Shown: positions 14,903-23,261, numbered from the stretch's first letter. The stretch is 42,368 bases of DNA from Verrucomicrobiaceae bacterium (GCA_027485615.1 JAIXQS010000103.1:1-42368); one strand, 5' to 3'. A program made the numbers and translations. Notes: generated by a model not told the origin, from the sequence alone.

Positions 14903-16662
14903 AAACGATCGGTGATTTTCAGAAGGCATACGCGGACGGGCGCAACCTGGAAGAGGTGATGCGTGGTGTGTGGGAGGCGATCCGCGACGAGCCGGATGAC
15001 GGCATTTTCATTTCCAAAACTTCATGGGAAACGGTGAAGCGGAGGGTGGATGAGATCGAGGGAAAGGACTTGCCGCTTTACGGCATCCCCTACGTCGCGA
15101 AGGACAATATCGATGTCGCCGGTCTCCCGACCACGGCCGCTTGTCCGGACTTTTCCCACGACCCCGCCGAATCCGCGACCGTGGTGAATCTGCTGGATGA
15201 CGCGGGCGCGATCTGCTTCGGGAAAACGAATCTGGATCAGTTTGCGACGGGGCTGGTGGGTGTGAGGACTCCGTATCCCGCACCGAAGAATCCGTTCGAT
15301 GAAGCATATTTGCCCGGCGGGTCGAGCTGCGGGTCGGCGGTGGCGGTGGCGAAAGGACTGGTGGTTTTTTCACTGGGAACGGATACGGCGGGATCGGGTC
15401 GGGTGCCCGCGGCTTTCAATGAGTTGATCGGGCTGAAGCCCACGCTCGGCAATATTTCTACTAGAGGCGTAGTGGATGCGTGCAAGACCCTGGATTGCGT
15501 CTCGGTGTTCGCGCTGAGCTGTAACGATGCGGATGCGGTTCTGAAGATCGCGGGAAAATACGATCCCGAGGAGGCGTGGAGCCGGAAGCCGCCGGCGAAA
15601 TGGAAGAGGTTTCCCGAGAAAGTCCGCTTCGGTGTACCGAGGGCCGAAGATCTGATGTTTTTCGGTTGGGATGAAGCGGCTGGTTTGTTTGCAGATGCAG
15701 TCGAAAAATTCAAGGAACTCGGGGGCGAGCCTATGGAGATCAGTTTGGAGCCGTTCCTCGCCGCTGCAAAGCTGCTCTATGAAGGCCCGTGGGTTACGGA
15801 GCGGTATGTGGGCATCAGGGAACTCCTGGAGACGAAACCGGATTCCATTTTCCCAGTGACACGTGCCATCATAGAGGCCGGCAAGCACCCCCTCGCCAGC
15901 GATTTTTTCACGGCGCGCTACAAACTCGCGGAATGCAAGCGGCTCGCGGACATCGTGATGGCAAAGGTCCATTTCATCCTCGCTCCGACCACCCCAAGGA
16001 ATTTCACGGTCAAAGAAGTCGAGGCGGAGCCGGTGAAACTGAATTCCGTGCTCGGCACCTACACGAATTTCATGAACCTGCTCGACTACTCGGCGCTCGC
16101 GTTGCCCGCCGGGAGGTATCAAGGAAAACTTCCGTGGAGCGTGACCGTTTTCGCAGATGCGTGGATGGATCGCGCCCTGCTGGAGCTGGGCGGGAAATAC
16201 GAGCAGGCGATTTCGCGGGATGTTCCCGCCGTTTCCGCGGACGGTTTCGATGAGATCCACGTGGTCGTCTGCGGGGCGCATCTCCAAGGGATGGCGCTGA
16301 ACTGGCAGCTCACGGATCGCGGCGGGCGTCTTGTTTCCAGCGGGAAAACCCTATCCTGCTACCGGATGTATCTCGTCCCGGCGGGCGGAGGTTTGCCGCA
16401 AAGACCGGCCCTCGTCCGGGTGGCCGAGGAAGAGGGCATCGCCATCGAAACGGAGATTTGGGCATTGTCCACGGCGGCGTTCGGCGATTTCGTCTCGAAA
16501 ATCCCCTCCCCCCTCGGCATCGGGAAAGTGCTCATGGAAGACGGGAAAAGTGTCCCCGGCTTCATCGCCGAGCCCATCGCTGCAGTCGGAGCGAGGGATA
16601 TTTCCGAATTCGGTGGATGGCGGGGCTGGGTTGCGGCGATGGGGCATAATGCGAACGAGTAA
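14899..16662 (+). CDS. atzF: Allophanate hydrolase
   Basis: A 587-residue allophanate hydrolase, slightly shorter than typical ~600-residue members. The amidase-signature domain (about 1-440) has the Ser-cisSer-Lys triad: K68 in YVAKDNID, cis-Ser S142 in PGGSSCGSA, and nucleophile S166 in TDTAGSGR. The C-terminal domain (about 450-587; VCGAHLQGMALNWQLTDRGG, ALSTAAFGDFVSKIPSPLGIG, FGGWRGWV) is the one that finishes decarboxylation of the intermediate. It converts allophanate to ammonia and CO2, the last step for both urea carboxylase and guanidine carboxylase pathways. It starts inside the carboxylase stop codon (ATGA) and is the last gene of the operon; no clear terminator follows. Confidence 0.95.
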   Translation: MKTIGDFQKAYADGRNLEEVMRGVWEAIRDEPDDGIFISKTSWETVKRRVDEIEGKDLPLYGIPYVAKDNIDVAGLPTTAACPDFSHDPAESATVVNLLDDAGAICFGKTNLDQFATGLVGVRTPYPAPKNPFDEAYLPGGSSCGSAVAVAKGLVVFSLGTDTAGSGRVPAAFNELIGLKPTLGNISTRGVVDACKTLDCVSVFALSCNDADAVLKIAGKYDPEEAWSRKPPAKWKRFPEKVRFGVPRAEDLMFFGWDEAAGLFADAVEKFKELGGEPMEISLEPFLAAAKLLYEGPWVTERYVGIRELLETKPDSIFPVTRAIIEAGKHPLASDFFTARYKLAECKRLADIVMAKVHFILAPTTPRNFTVKEVEAEPVKLNSVLGTYTNFMNLLDYSALALPAGRYQGKLPWSVTVFADAWMDRALLELGGKYEQAISRDVPAVSADGFDEIHVVVCGAHLQGMALNWQLTDRGGRLVSSGKTLSCYRMYLVPAGGGLPQRPALVRVAEEEGIAIETEIWALSTAAFGDFVSKIPSPLGIGKVLMEDGKSVPGFIAEPIAAVGARDISEFGGWRGWVAAMGHNANE

Positions 16663-16694
16663 AACCGTTTTCTCGCGCCGCATCGGAAAAATGC

Positions 16695-16723
16695 TTGCCA
16701 TACCCGGGCGTAAACCCTATTTC
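16695..16723 (+). promoter_or_regulatory. Candidate sigma-70 promoter for rpsB
   Basis: TTGCCA and TATTTC are 17 bp apart, in the 170-bp gap between allophanate hydrolase and rpsB, 110 bp upstream of the rpsB start. The -35 is one base from consensus, the -10 weaker. The resulting leader of about 100 nt would leave room for S2 autoregulation, but no recognised rpsB leader fold was identified. Confidence 0.35.
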
Positions 16724-16832
16724 CCGCGCCCCTTCAGCCGCCTCAGAACATCGGAGACCCAGGGGAAAATTCAGCGGCAGGCCTCCAAAATCGCCCGATC
16801 TGATTCAAGACGGGACAAACAGAACAAACATC

Positions 16833-17516
16833 ATGGTAAACGAACTCATCGCCGAAATGGTGGACGCCGGCGTCCACTACGGTCACCAAACGAAAAAGTG
16901 GAATCCCCGCATGAAGCCCTTCCTCATGAAGGACAAGGGCGGAATCTACATCATCAACCTCGAGAAAACCGTCCAGCAGCTTGATAAGGCCGCAGACTTC
17001 CTCGCCGATCTCGCCAGCAAGAACAAGCAAGTGCTTTTCGTCGGCTGCAAGCGCCAGGCACAGGACGCCATCCGTGAGGCCGCCGAGGCCACCGGACAAC
17101 ATTACGTGAACCACCGCTGGCTCGGCGGCATGCTTACCAACGCCACCACCGTCCGCAAATCCGTGGAGCGTCTCCGCTACCTCGAGAACATCGAGAAACA
17201 GCCTGAGTTCAAGGCCATGTCCAAGAAGGAACTCGCCGCCCTCGGCCGTGAGCGCGAAAAACTTCTCCGCAACCTTCGCGGCGTCCGCAACCTCGACAAG
17301 AAGCCCGACGCCATCGTCATCGTTGATTCGGCCCGCGAGACCATCGCCGTCGCCGAGGCACACCGCCTCAACATTCCCATCATCGCCATCGTCGATACCA
17401 ACGCCGACCCGGCCAAGGTGCAATTCCCCATCCCCGGCAACGACGACGCCATCCGCTCCATCCGCATCATCCTCCAGAACCTGGTCGATGCCATGGTCGC
17501 CGCGAAACGGAACTGA
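16833..17516 (+). CDS. rpsB: 30S ribosomal protein S2
   Basis: A 227-residue S2 protein of the small ribosomal subunit. Landmarks: VDAGVHYGHQTKKWNPRMKP (10-29), GIYIINLEKTVQQL, FVGCKRQAQDAI, HYVNHRWLGGMLTN, and the C-terminal PIIAIVDTNADP and IRSIRIILQNL. The start at 16833 is selected because the in-frame extension to 16695 would add 46 residues not found in S2. It is followed after 78 bp by tsf, the standard bacterial rpsB-tsf pairing, and then by rpsU. It has no connection to the catabolic operon upstream other than orientation. Confidence 0.97.
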   Translation: MVNELIAEMVDAGVHYGHQTKKWNPRMKPFLMKDKGGIYIINLEKTVQQLDKAADFLADLASKNKQVLFVGCKRQAQDAIREAAEATGQHYVNHRWLGGMLTNATTVRKSVERLRYLENIEKQPEFKAMSKKELAALGREREKLLRNLRGVRNLDKKPDAIVIVDSARETIAVAEAHRLNIPIIAIVDTNADPAKVQFPIPGNDDAIRSIRIILQNLVDAMVAAKRN

Positions 17517-17533
17517 TCACACCCCGAAGCGAC

Positions 17534-17549
17534 GCGCCAGCGATGGCGT
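17534..17549 (+). other. Small GNRA-type hairpin in the rpsB-tsf spacer
   Basis: CGCCA-GCGA-TGGCG forms a five-pair stem (plus a G-U pair) capped by a GNRA tetraloop, followed by TTTCC. It may act as a weak attenuator that lowers tsf transcription relative to rpsB or as an mRNA stabiliser. Confidence 0.3.
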
Positions 17550-17594
17550 TTCCTTCCCTGAAAACCGAAAACTGCCAACTAGCAAACTTATCAC

Positions 17595-18461
17595 ATGATC
17601 ACAGCATCAATCGTCAAGGAACTCCGCGACAAGACCAACGCCGGCATGATGGACTGCAAGAAAGTCCTCAGCGAAACCAACGGTGACATCGAAGCCTCCA
17701 TCAAGCTCCTCCGCGAGCGGGGCATCATGAAATCCGCGAAAATGAACGACCGCGCCGCCACCGAAGGCATCATCGCCGCCCGCGTCAACGGTGCCGGCAA
17801 CTCCGGCATCCTGCTCGAAGTGAACTGCGAGACCGACTTCGTCTCCCGCAACGAGAACTTCCAGGCCTTCGTATCGGAAATCGCCGACAAGCTCGCCGCA
17901 TCCGACGCGCAAGACCACGCCGCAGCCCTCGCCATTTCCCATGGCGAAAGCAGCCTTGATACCTTCGTGAAGGAAAAGGTCGTGGAACTCGGCGAAAACC
18001 TCCAGTTCCGCAAGTTCGTCCGCTTCGACGCCGCTCCGGGCGGTGTGATCGCCTCCTACATCCACCTGGGCGGCAAGGTCGGCGTACTCCTTGAGGTCGG
18101 CACCACCGACGCGGCAACCGCCTCCAAGGCCGGTTTCCAGGAACTCGTCAAGGATCTCACCCTGCACATCGCCGCCTCCGCGCCGAAAGGCCTTTCCCGC
18201 GACGACATCCCGCAGGACATCGTCGATGCGGAAAAGGAAATCTACCGCGTCCGCCTGCTCGAACAGGGCAAGCCCGAGAATATCCTCGAGAACATCCTCA
18301 AGGGACAGCTCGCCAAGTTCTTCGCGGAATCCTGCTTCCTGGAGCAAGGCTTCGTGAAAGACCCCGACATCACCATCAACCAGCTCCTCGAACTCAAAGG
18401 CAAGGAACTCGGCGACACCCTCACTGTCACCCGCTTCGTCCGCTTCGGACTCGGAGAGTGA
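17595..18461 (+). CDS. tsf: Elongation factor Ts
   Basis: A 288-residue EF-Ts, the nucleotide exchange factor for EF-Tu. The N-terminal UBA-like domain (IVKELRDKTNAGMMDCKKVL, 5-24) and the conserved core contact with EF-Tu (CETDFVSRNENFQAFV, about 77-92) are clear, followed by two subdomains with HIAASAPKGL near residue 193 and a C-terminal module (GDTLTVTRFVRFGLGE). Length is near that of E. coli EF-Ts. It lies 78 bp after rpsB and 88 bp before rpsU on the same strand. Confidence 0.97.
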   Translation: MITASIVKELRDKTNAGMMDCKKVLSETNGDIEASIKLLRERGIMKSAKMNDRAATEGIIAARVNGAGNSGILLEVNCETDFVSRNENFQAFVSEIADKLAASDAQDHAAALAISHGESSLDTFVKEKVVELGENLQFRKFVRFDAAPGGVIASYIHLGGKVGVLLEVGTTDAATASKAGFQELVKDLTLHIAASAPKGLSRDDIPQDIVDAEKEIYRVRLLEQGKPENILENILKGQLAKFFAESCFLEQGFVKDPDITINQLLELKGKELGDTLTVTRFVRFGLGE

Positions 18462-18549
18462 CACCCCCGCGGTTTCAAGCTTGACGGAACACTCTGACCG
18501 GCCCATAGACCGCACCCCAAACAATCTTCCAAGAATACAACCAACGAAA

Positions 18550-18792
18550 ATGATCAGCATGCGTGGAGTGAACGTAAAAAAAGGGGAGCCGGTTGACCGC
18601 GCCCTCAAACGCCTCAAAACCAAACTCGACGGCGAGGGTATCCTCGAGGAAATGCGCCGCCGTCGCGCCTTCGAGACGCCGACCGAGCGCAAACAGCGCA
18701 AGCTGCGGACCGCCTCCAAGCGCAACAAGATCCGCTGGCGCTTCAGCACCTCCGCCACACCCGCGGAGACCGTTGACCTTACCAACGATTGA
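18550..18792 (+). CDS. rpsU: 30S ribosomal protein S21
   Basis: An 80-residue S21. The family core is RGVNVKKGEPVDRALKRLKT, followed by a basic helix (EMRRRRAFETPTERKQRKL) and a Lys/Arg-rich end; a short acidic tail ending TVDLTND is extra. The start could be the ATG at 18550 or the one at 18559; the upstream in-frame start at 18481 would add 23 residues unlike S21. S21 helps translation initiation by supporting contact with the mRNA leader. It is the last gene of the rpsB-tsf-rpsU run and is followed by a strong terminator. Confidence 0.95.
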   Translation: MISMRGVNVKKGEPVDRALKRLKTKLDGEGILEEMRRRRAFETPTERKQRKLRTASKRNKIRWRFSTSATPAETVDLTND

Positions 18793-18827
18793 TCTACCCG
18801 CGGTGCGAACCGCACACAATCCAATAT

Positions 18828-18858
18828 AAAGCGGATGCCGTCAGGCTCCGCTTTTTTT
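18828..18858 (+). terminator. Intrinsic terminator after rpsU
   Basis: AAAGCGGA pairs with TCCGCTTT, and an inner GCC-GTCA-GGC extends the stem with one bulged base; the downstream arm runs into an uninterrupted T-tract. It ends the ribosomal protein operon 36 bp after the rpsU stop. Confidence 0.9.
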
Positions 18859-18881
18859 GTGCCATCAAAAAAACCCTGAGC

Positions 18882-18910
18882 TTGATTCATTAATTTTTCC
18901 GTAATATCTT
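18882..18910 (+). promoter_or_regulatory. Candidate sigma-70 promoter for the M50-like gene
   Basis: TTGATT and TATCTT are 17 bp apart in an AT-rich patch just after the rpsU terminator. Transcription would start about 10 bases before the ATG at 18926, giving a very short leader. Confidence 0.45.
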
Positions 18911-18925
18911 CTTTGTGTTCAGCAC

Positions 18926-19849
18926 ATGAAGAATAAGTGGAAAACGATTTACGGGAAAAGCCCGCAAAACAGGAAGCGGCCGCATGACGGAGACAGCTTC
19001 ATTTCTTCCGTGAAAAAACGCTGCCACGAGAAGACGAACCGCCGCCTACATAGCCGTGGCAAGCCGATTTGGGCATCGATCGCCACCGAAGAGGTTCATG
19101 AGGAAGAGGATGGCCCGGGATTTATCACGAAAATTGCCAGGGTGATCGTCGGATGTTTGCTACTCCCTCTTTGCTGGGTCACGACATGGGTTTTCCTGGT
19201 CCGCTTATCACACGCAACAGTCGAGCAAGGTATCTGGCAATCGCAGCCGTTCTGGTTTTTTGCCATTGGCGTGCTTTTGATGCTCGGCTGGTTCTGGTCG
19301 GGGATCGCACAGCCCGCGTTCCTCTACTGTTATGTCTTTGGCCACGAACTTACGCATGCCGCCTTTGTGAAATGCTACGGAGGCAAGATTCTCGAGATGG
19401 AATGGGGCACGAGTGGCGGCTACGTGACAACAGACAAGACCAACTGGGTGATCGCACTTTCTCCCTATTTCGTTCCGTTCTGGAGCGTGATTGCCGTGGT
19501 GATTTACGTCTCGGTGAGCGTATTCCATGAGATTGGCACGCCGGGAAATCAGATTTTTTATGGAGTAATGGGGGCGACATGGTCGTTCCACCTCGCGTGG
19601 ACCCTATGGATGATCCCGCGGGATCAGCCGGATCTGAAGGATAACGGCACTTTCCTTTCGCTGACGCTGATTTACTTCGGAAACCTGTTGGTGCTGATCG
19701 TGTTGCTCTGCCTTGCCTCCCCCATACCACTGGAGAGTCTTCGCGATTTCGGCCACTCGTGGTTTGCCACCGCGATGACTTGGGGCGATGCCACTCTCCG
19801 CTGGTTGGCAAACTATGCCGAACGTATCCCGGAGATGATCCGGCTTTGA
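18926..19849 (+). CDS. M50-like integral membrane metallopeptidase
   Basis: A 307-residue membrane protein. The first ~65 residues are very basic and then acidic (cytoplasmic tail), followed by about six hydrophobic segments starting near residue 70. A zinc-protease motif HELTH lies at 140-144 within a membrane segment (FGHELTHAAFVKCYGG), as in M50 site-2-type proteases; a possible third-ligand region is SPYFVPFW at about 179-186, but the classic NxxPxxPLDGG motif is absent. Members cleave substrates inside the membrane or act on envelope stress factors; here no substrate or partner gene is adjacent. It has its own promoter candidate after the rpsU terminator and is 41 bp from the cysteine desulfurase gene. 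Confidence 0.7.
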   Translation: MKNKWKTIYGKSPQNRKRPHDGDSFISSVKKRCHEKTNRRLHSRGKPIWASIATEEVHEEEDGPGFITKIARVIVGCLLLPLCWVTTWVFLVRLSHATVEQGIWQSQPFWFFAIGVLLMLGWFWSGIAQPAFLYCYVFGHELTHAAFVKCYGGKILEMEWGTSGGYVTTDKTNWVIALSPYFVPFWSVIAVVIYVSVSVFHEIGTPGNQIFYGVMGATWSFHLAWTLWMIPRDQPDLKDNGTFLSLTLIYFGNLLVLIVLLCLASPIPLESLRDFGHSWFATAMTWGDATLRWLANYAERIPEMIRL

Positions 19850-19890
19850 TTCGGCATTGTTTTTCCGCGAGGTAGACCGAAGCTGTCCCG

Positions 19891-21051
19891 GTGATTTACC
19901 TTGATGCCAACGCCACTACGGTGATGTTGCCCGAAGCCTTGGAAGCGATGCTTCCGTGGCTTCAGGGAAACCATGCGAACCCGTCCGGTGTTTACCGGGC
20001 CGCCAGGCTCGCGCGCAAGGCCATGGACGAGGCGCGCGGCCACGTCGCGGAGCTGATCGGTGCCGATGCGGGCGAAATCGTTTTCACCGGAACAGGGACG
20101 GAGAGCGTAAACATGGCGCTGCAATCGCTCGATGAACTGGCGGGCGAAGGGAGCGCCGTCGTCTCCGCCATCGAGCACAGCGCGGTTCTTCGCTTCGTGG
20201 AAAATGCAAAGCGAAACGTCTCCAAAATTCCCGTTGATGCAGGCGGTCGCCTCGATCTCGATGCCTTCGAAGCTGCGTGCAAGACTGCGGCTTATGTTTC
20301 CGTGATGTCTGCCAACAACGAAACAGGTGTAATCCAGCCTCTCACGGAGGTTATCTCCATCGCACGTGAACATGGTCTGCCCATCCATTGCGACGCGGTG
20401 CAGGCGGCGGGGAAAATCCCGGTTGACGTGCGACGGGAAGCCATCGACCTGCTATCGATCTCCGGCCACAAGTTCCATGGCCCCAAAGGCGTTGGTGCCC
20501 TCTATGTTCGCAGCGGTCTCGACTTTCACACCATGATTCACGGAGGTGGGCAAGAGAGCGGTCGGCGCAGCGGGACGGAGAACGTGGCGGGCATCGTTGC
20601 GATGGGCGAGGCTGCGAGGCTGGCCAAAATTGCATTGGAAACCGGCTCGGCGGATCGCGTCCGGGAGATGCGGGACGGCTTTGAGAAGCTGGTTATGGGA
20701 AGCGTATCCGGTTGCATGAGGAATGGCGACATCACGTTCCGCCTTCCGAACACTTCCCATTTATCCTTCGAATCCTGTGACGCTGCGGGTCTATTGATTC
20801 TTCTCGACGAGGCGGGTGTGGCCTGCTCGGCGGGCTCCGCGTGTATGACCGGCAAGCGGCAGCCTTCCCATGTTCAGCTTGCCATGGGCATCCCCGATGT
20901 ACGCGCCAAAACCAGCCTTCGCTTCTCCTTTTCCCGCTTGAACACACACGATGAGGTCATGCAAGCCGCCGAGAAAACGATTCGTGCCGTGGAGAAATTG
21001 AGGAGTGTGCAAGGTAGTGGAATCGGGCCTGTTGCAATCCACTACGGTTAA
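19891..21051 (+). CDS. Cysteine desulfurase (NifS/IscS family)
   Basis: A 386-residue class V aminotransferase-fold enzyme using PLP. The start is GTG, giving MIYLDANATTVMLPEA, the usual family opening. Lys194 in SGHKFHGPKG should bind PLP; the substrate-binding ANNETGVIQP and HCDAVQAAGK blocks are present; the sulfur-carrying cysteine is C318 in ACSAGSACMTG. It liberates sulfur from cysteine as a persulfide for Fe-S clusters or thio-modification. No iscU, iscA or mnmA is adjacent, so the acceptor is not visible. The SSGSAC-like short loop resembles the IscS/NifS group rather than SufS. Confidence 0.93.
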   Translation: MIYLDANATTVMLPEALEAMLPWLQGNHANPSGVYRAARLARKAMDEARGHVAELIGADAGEIVFTGTGTESVNMALQSLDELAGEGSAVVSAIEHSAVLRFVENAKRNVSKIPVDAGGRLDLDAFEAACKTAAYVSVMSANNETGVIQPLTEVISIAREHGLPIHCDAVQAAGKIPVDVRREAIDLLSISGHKFHGPKGVGALYVRSGLDFHTMIHGGGQESGRRSGTENVAGIVAMGEAARLAKIALETGSADRVREMRDGFEKLVMGSVSGCMRNGDITFRLPNTSHLSFESCDAAGLLILLDEAGVACSAGSACMTGKRQPSHVQLAMGIPDVRAKTSLRFSFSRLNTHDEVMQAAEKTIRAVEKLRSVQGSGIGPVAIHYG

Positions 21052-21736
21052 CTGCCATCAATTCCAACCACAGGAAGCTCCTCAGGCGGAGATCTTTCCC
21101 ATTCATATCCCCTTCCCCACCCACCCTGAATCCATCACAAACGGACGGGCGGATACGTGAGATCATCGTCGGACGCCATCTTGAAAAACTTGAGGGTCGC
21201 AACACACCCCTCGACTTACTGCCCGCTCCCGATTTTACAAAACCCGCGGGGGTGCGGCGAGATCTTCGAATATCGCATGCTGATCACGGAAGCTCGTGTC
21301 GAGGCATTGAAAGATCATGTCCATCGTATCGAAGGCCTGCGCGAGGAAACCTTGCGCCTTGGCATACTGCACCGCCAGGAGCTCAGCGCCTTGCCATATC
21401 AATAAGCGAAATCACACGTGAGAAGGCTGATATATCCAACGTTACCGCCGTAAAGAAGCTAGAGCGCAGCCTCACGACTTGGCTCACTGACTGGCAGAAA
21501 TCTTTGCAGACCAGCCTTGAAACCCTCGACCGTGATGTGGTGGGAAAATTCAGGGGTAGAGCCGGCCGCATTACGGGCAGGTATGGAAAAACGCCTTGCG
21601 GAACTTGAAGCAAGGGTGCCGGCAAATGTGGAAAATCGTTTCAATCCATCTCCGTTTTGGCAAAACCTCTTTGCATACTGTCGAATCGCATTTTCTTGGA
21701 CTTGCCAGATCGGATCCGTTCCTACATGCATTCTTC
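21052..21736 (+). pseudogene. 685-bp gap with a possible decayed gene on the plus strand
   Basis: No intact gene is convincing here. Three short stretches read like one charged, helical protein broken by frameshifts: ITEARVEALKDHVHRIEGL... from about 21280 to the stop at 21405, then ISEITREKADISNV and KKLERSLTTWLTDWQKSL from about 21405 to 21545 in the next frame, then MEKRLAELEARVPANVENRF from about 21583 back in the first frame. I do not recognise the family. The stretch may equally be ordinary spacer with chance open frames. It also holds the leader of the nucleotidyltransferase gene. Confidence 0.25.
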
Positions 21737-22630
21737 ATGCCGACACTTATCGTCCTCGCAGCCGGAATGGGTAGCCGTTACGGCGGACTGAAACAGCTCG
21801 ACCCTATGGGCCCTGCGGGTGAAACAGTGCTCGATTATTCCGTATTCGATGCGATACGCGCCGGATTCGACCGCGTGATCTTTGTCATCCGTGAGGATTT
21901 TGCCGACGCATTTCGTAAGGGAATCGGGGCACGTTTCGCGAATCGGATCAAGGTGGATTATGCTTTCCAACGCCTCGAAGACCTTCCGGAGCCTCATACA
22001 CCTCCCGCTGGGCGCACGAAACCATGGGGCACATCACACGCGATCCTCGCCGCACGGCATATGCTTGACTCCCCTTTTGCCGTGGTCAACGCCGACGATT
22101 TCTACGGTCGCGACGCCTACGCGCGAGCAGCGGAGTTTCTCGCGACAATCACCCCCGCTCAATGCGGCCTCATTGCCTACCCGCTCAGCAACACCCTTTC
22201 CGACCACGGCCAGGTGAACCGTGGTATCTGCGAAGTCGCGGACGGGGTTCTGAAAAGTGTCGAAGAGGTTCTTAGGATCGGCCGCGGGTCAGATGGAACG
22301 GTCACCGGCGAATGGCTGGACGGATCGCGGCGAGAGGTTCCCCCGGATTCCCACGTTTCCATGAACTTTTGGGTCTTTCCCGGCGAATTCATCGCCGCGC
22401 TAGAAGCCGAGTTTTTGAAATTCCTATCGAGCGGCACCAGTGTTTCGGGCGAGTGCTATATTCCGACTGTTGTCGATAACTTGATCCGCCAGGGTGAGAC
22501 GACCTGTCATGTGATCGAGACGGATGCCTCATGGTTCGGCGTGACCTATCCGGAAGACAAAGAACCTGTGGTGCAGTCGATTCGCGCACTCATTGCAGCA
22601 GGCGAATACCCTGATCCACTCGTGGGCTAA
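21737..22630 (+). CDS. Sugar nucleotidyltransferase (NDP-sugar pyrophosphorylase family)
   Basis: A 297-residue nucleotidyltransferase. The opening LIVLAAGMGSRYGGLKQLDP carries the G-x-G-x-R nucleotide-binding and catalytic loop; VVNADDFYGRDAY holds the metal-binding Asp; HVSMNFWVFP and the late VIETDASWFGVTYPEDKE match group members that act on sugar phosphates. The start at 21737 gives the family N-terminus; the longer in-frame opening is not part of it. The specific sugar cannot be read from the sequence, and no sugar pathway gene is adjacent. A hairpin terminator follows. Confidence 0.88.
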   Translation: MPTLIVLAAGMGSRYGGLKQLDPMGPAGETVLDYSVFDAIRAGFDRVIFVIREDFADAFRKGIGARFANRIKVDYAFQRLEDLPEPHTPPAGRTKPWGTSHAILAARHMLDSPFAVVNADDFYGRDAYARAAEFLATITPAQCGLIAYPLSNTLSDHGQVNRGICEVADGVLKSVEEVLRIGRGSDGTVTGEWLDGSRREVPPDSHVSMNFWVFPGEFIAALEAEFLKFLSSGTSVSGECYIPTVVDNLIRQGETTCHVIETDASWFGVTYPEDKEPVVQSIRALIAAGEYPDPLVG

Positions 22631-22638
22631 ACAGGATC

Positions 22639-22675
22639 GCATGCGGGCGGGAAACCCGCATGCTCTTTCGTTTTG
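22639..22675 (+). terminator. Intrinsic terminator between the nucleotidyltransferase and rppH
   Basis: GCATGCGGG and CCCGCATGC form a perfect nine-pair stem with a seven-base loop, followed by TCTTTCGTTTT. It lies between convergent genes and mainly suits the plus-strand gene, since the T-rich side is downstream in that direction. Confidence 0.8.
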
Positions 22676-22691
22676 GTCGAGCATGAAGCGC

Positions 22692-23159
22692 TTACTCCAG
22701 GCTGACGCTGAAAAAATCCTCCATCACGGCGCGATACACCTCGCGCTTGAACGAGGGTAGCCAGTCGAGATCGAACTCTTCGGGCAGGATCCAGCGGTAG
22801 GCGCCGAATTCCTGCGGCGTCTGGTTCACGTCGATGGGAGGGGCGGTGGTCATTAGCTTGCAGAGGAAATAGGTTTGCTCCTGACCATGGCTGCCGTGCT
22901 TTCGGATTTTTTTCAACCGCACTTCGGGTGGGTAGAGGTAGCGGTAACCGTCACGGCGGCCGAGAATCTGGTAATCGCATTTCCCAAGACCCACCTCTTC
23001 GCGCACCTCGCGAATCAGCGCATCCTCCATGCTTTCGCCGTCATCGACGCCACCCTGCGGGAATTGCCATGCGCCGGGTAAGTTCAATCGCTCGCAAATG
23101 AGCAGGTTGCCATCGGCATTCACAATGAGCGCGGCGACGTTGGGGCGGTAACGAACCAT
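22692..23159 (-). CDS. rppH: RNA pyrophosphohydrolase (Nudix hydrolase)
   Basis: A 155-residue Nudix enzyme of the RppH type, which removes pyrophosphate from the 5' end of mRNA to start decay. It opens MVRYRPNVAALIVNADG, and the Nudix box runs GGVDDGESMEDALIREVREEVG with its metal-binding glutamates. The WQFPQGGV, RKHGSHGQEQTYFLC and WLPSFKREVY segments match RppH rather than other Nudix enzymes. The start at 23159 is chosen on that basis; an in-frame opening from 23318 would add 53 unrelated residues and run into the divergent gene. It is transcribed away from a secreted-protein gene. Confidence 0.92.
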   Translation of the reverse strand: MVRYRPNVAALIVNADGNLLICERLNLPGAWQFPQGGVDDGESMEDALIREVREEVGLGKCDYQILGRRDGYRYLYPPEVRLKKIRKHGSHGQEQTYFLCKLMTTAPPIDVNQTPQEFGAYRWILPEEFDLDWLPSFKREVYRAVMEDFFSVSLE

Positions 23160-23166
23160 GCGATTC

Positions 23167-23194
23167 GTATTACATAAAGCGACTGCTGCTTCAA
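23167..23194 (-). promoter_or_regulatory. Candidate promoter giving a leaderless rppH transcript
   Basis: On the minus strand TTGAAG and TAATAC are 16 bp apart. The -10 ends seven bases before the rppH ATG, so transcription would begin at or next to the start codon. No Shine-Dalgarno sequence is seen before the ATG, which agrees with a leaderless mRNA. Confidence 0.4.
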
Positions 23195-23261
23195 TGATTA
23201 ACTTTTCCGAATCATTTGGAAGCTGGCCAAGCCCGCATTCCGATGCCATTAGTGAAAGGTA

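Noticed and set aside
17607..18890. Long minus-strand open frame opposite tsf and rpsU
   Set aside because: It is the reverse shadow of EF-Ts and S21, whose families are certain; it has no recognisable domain.
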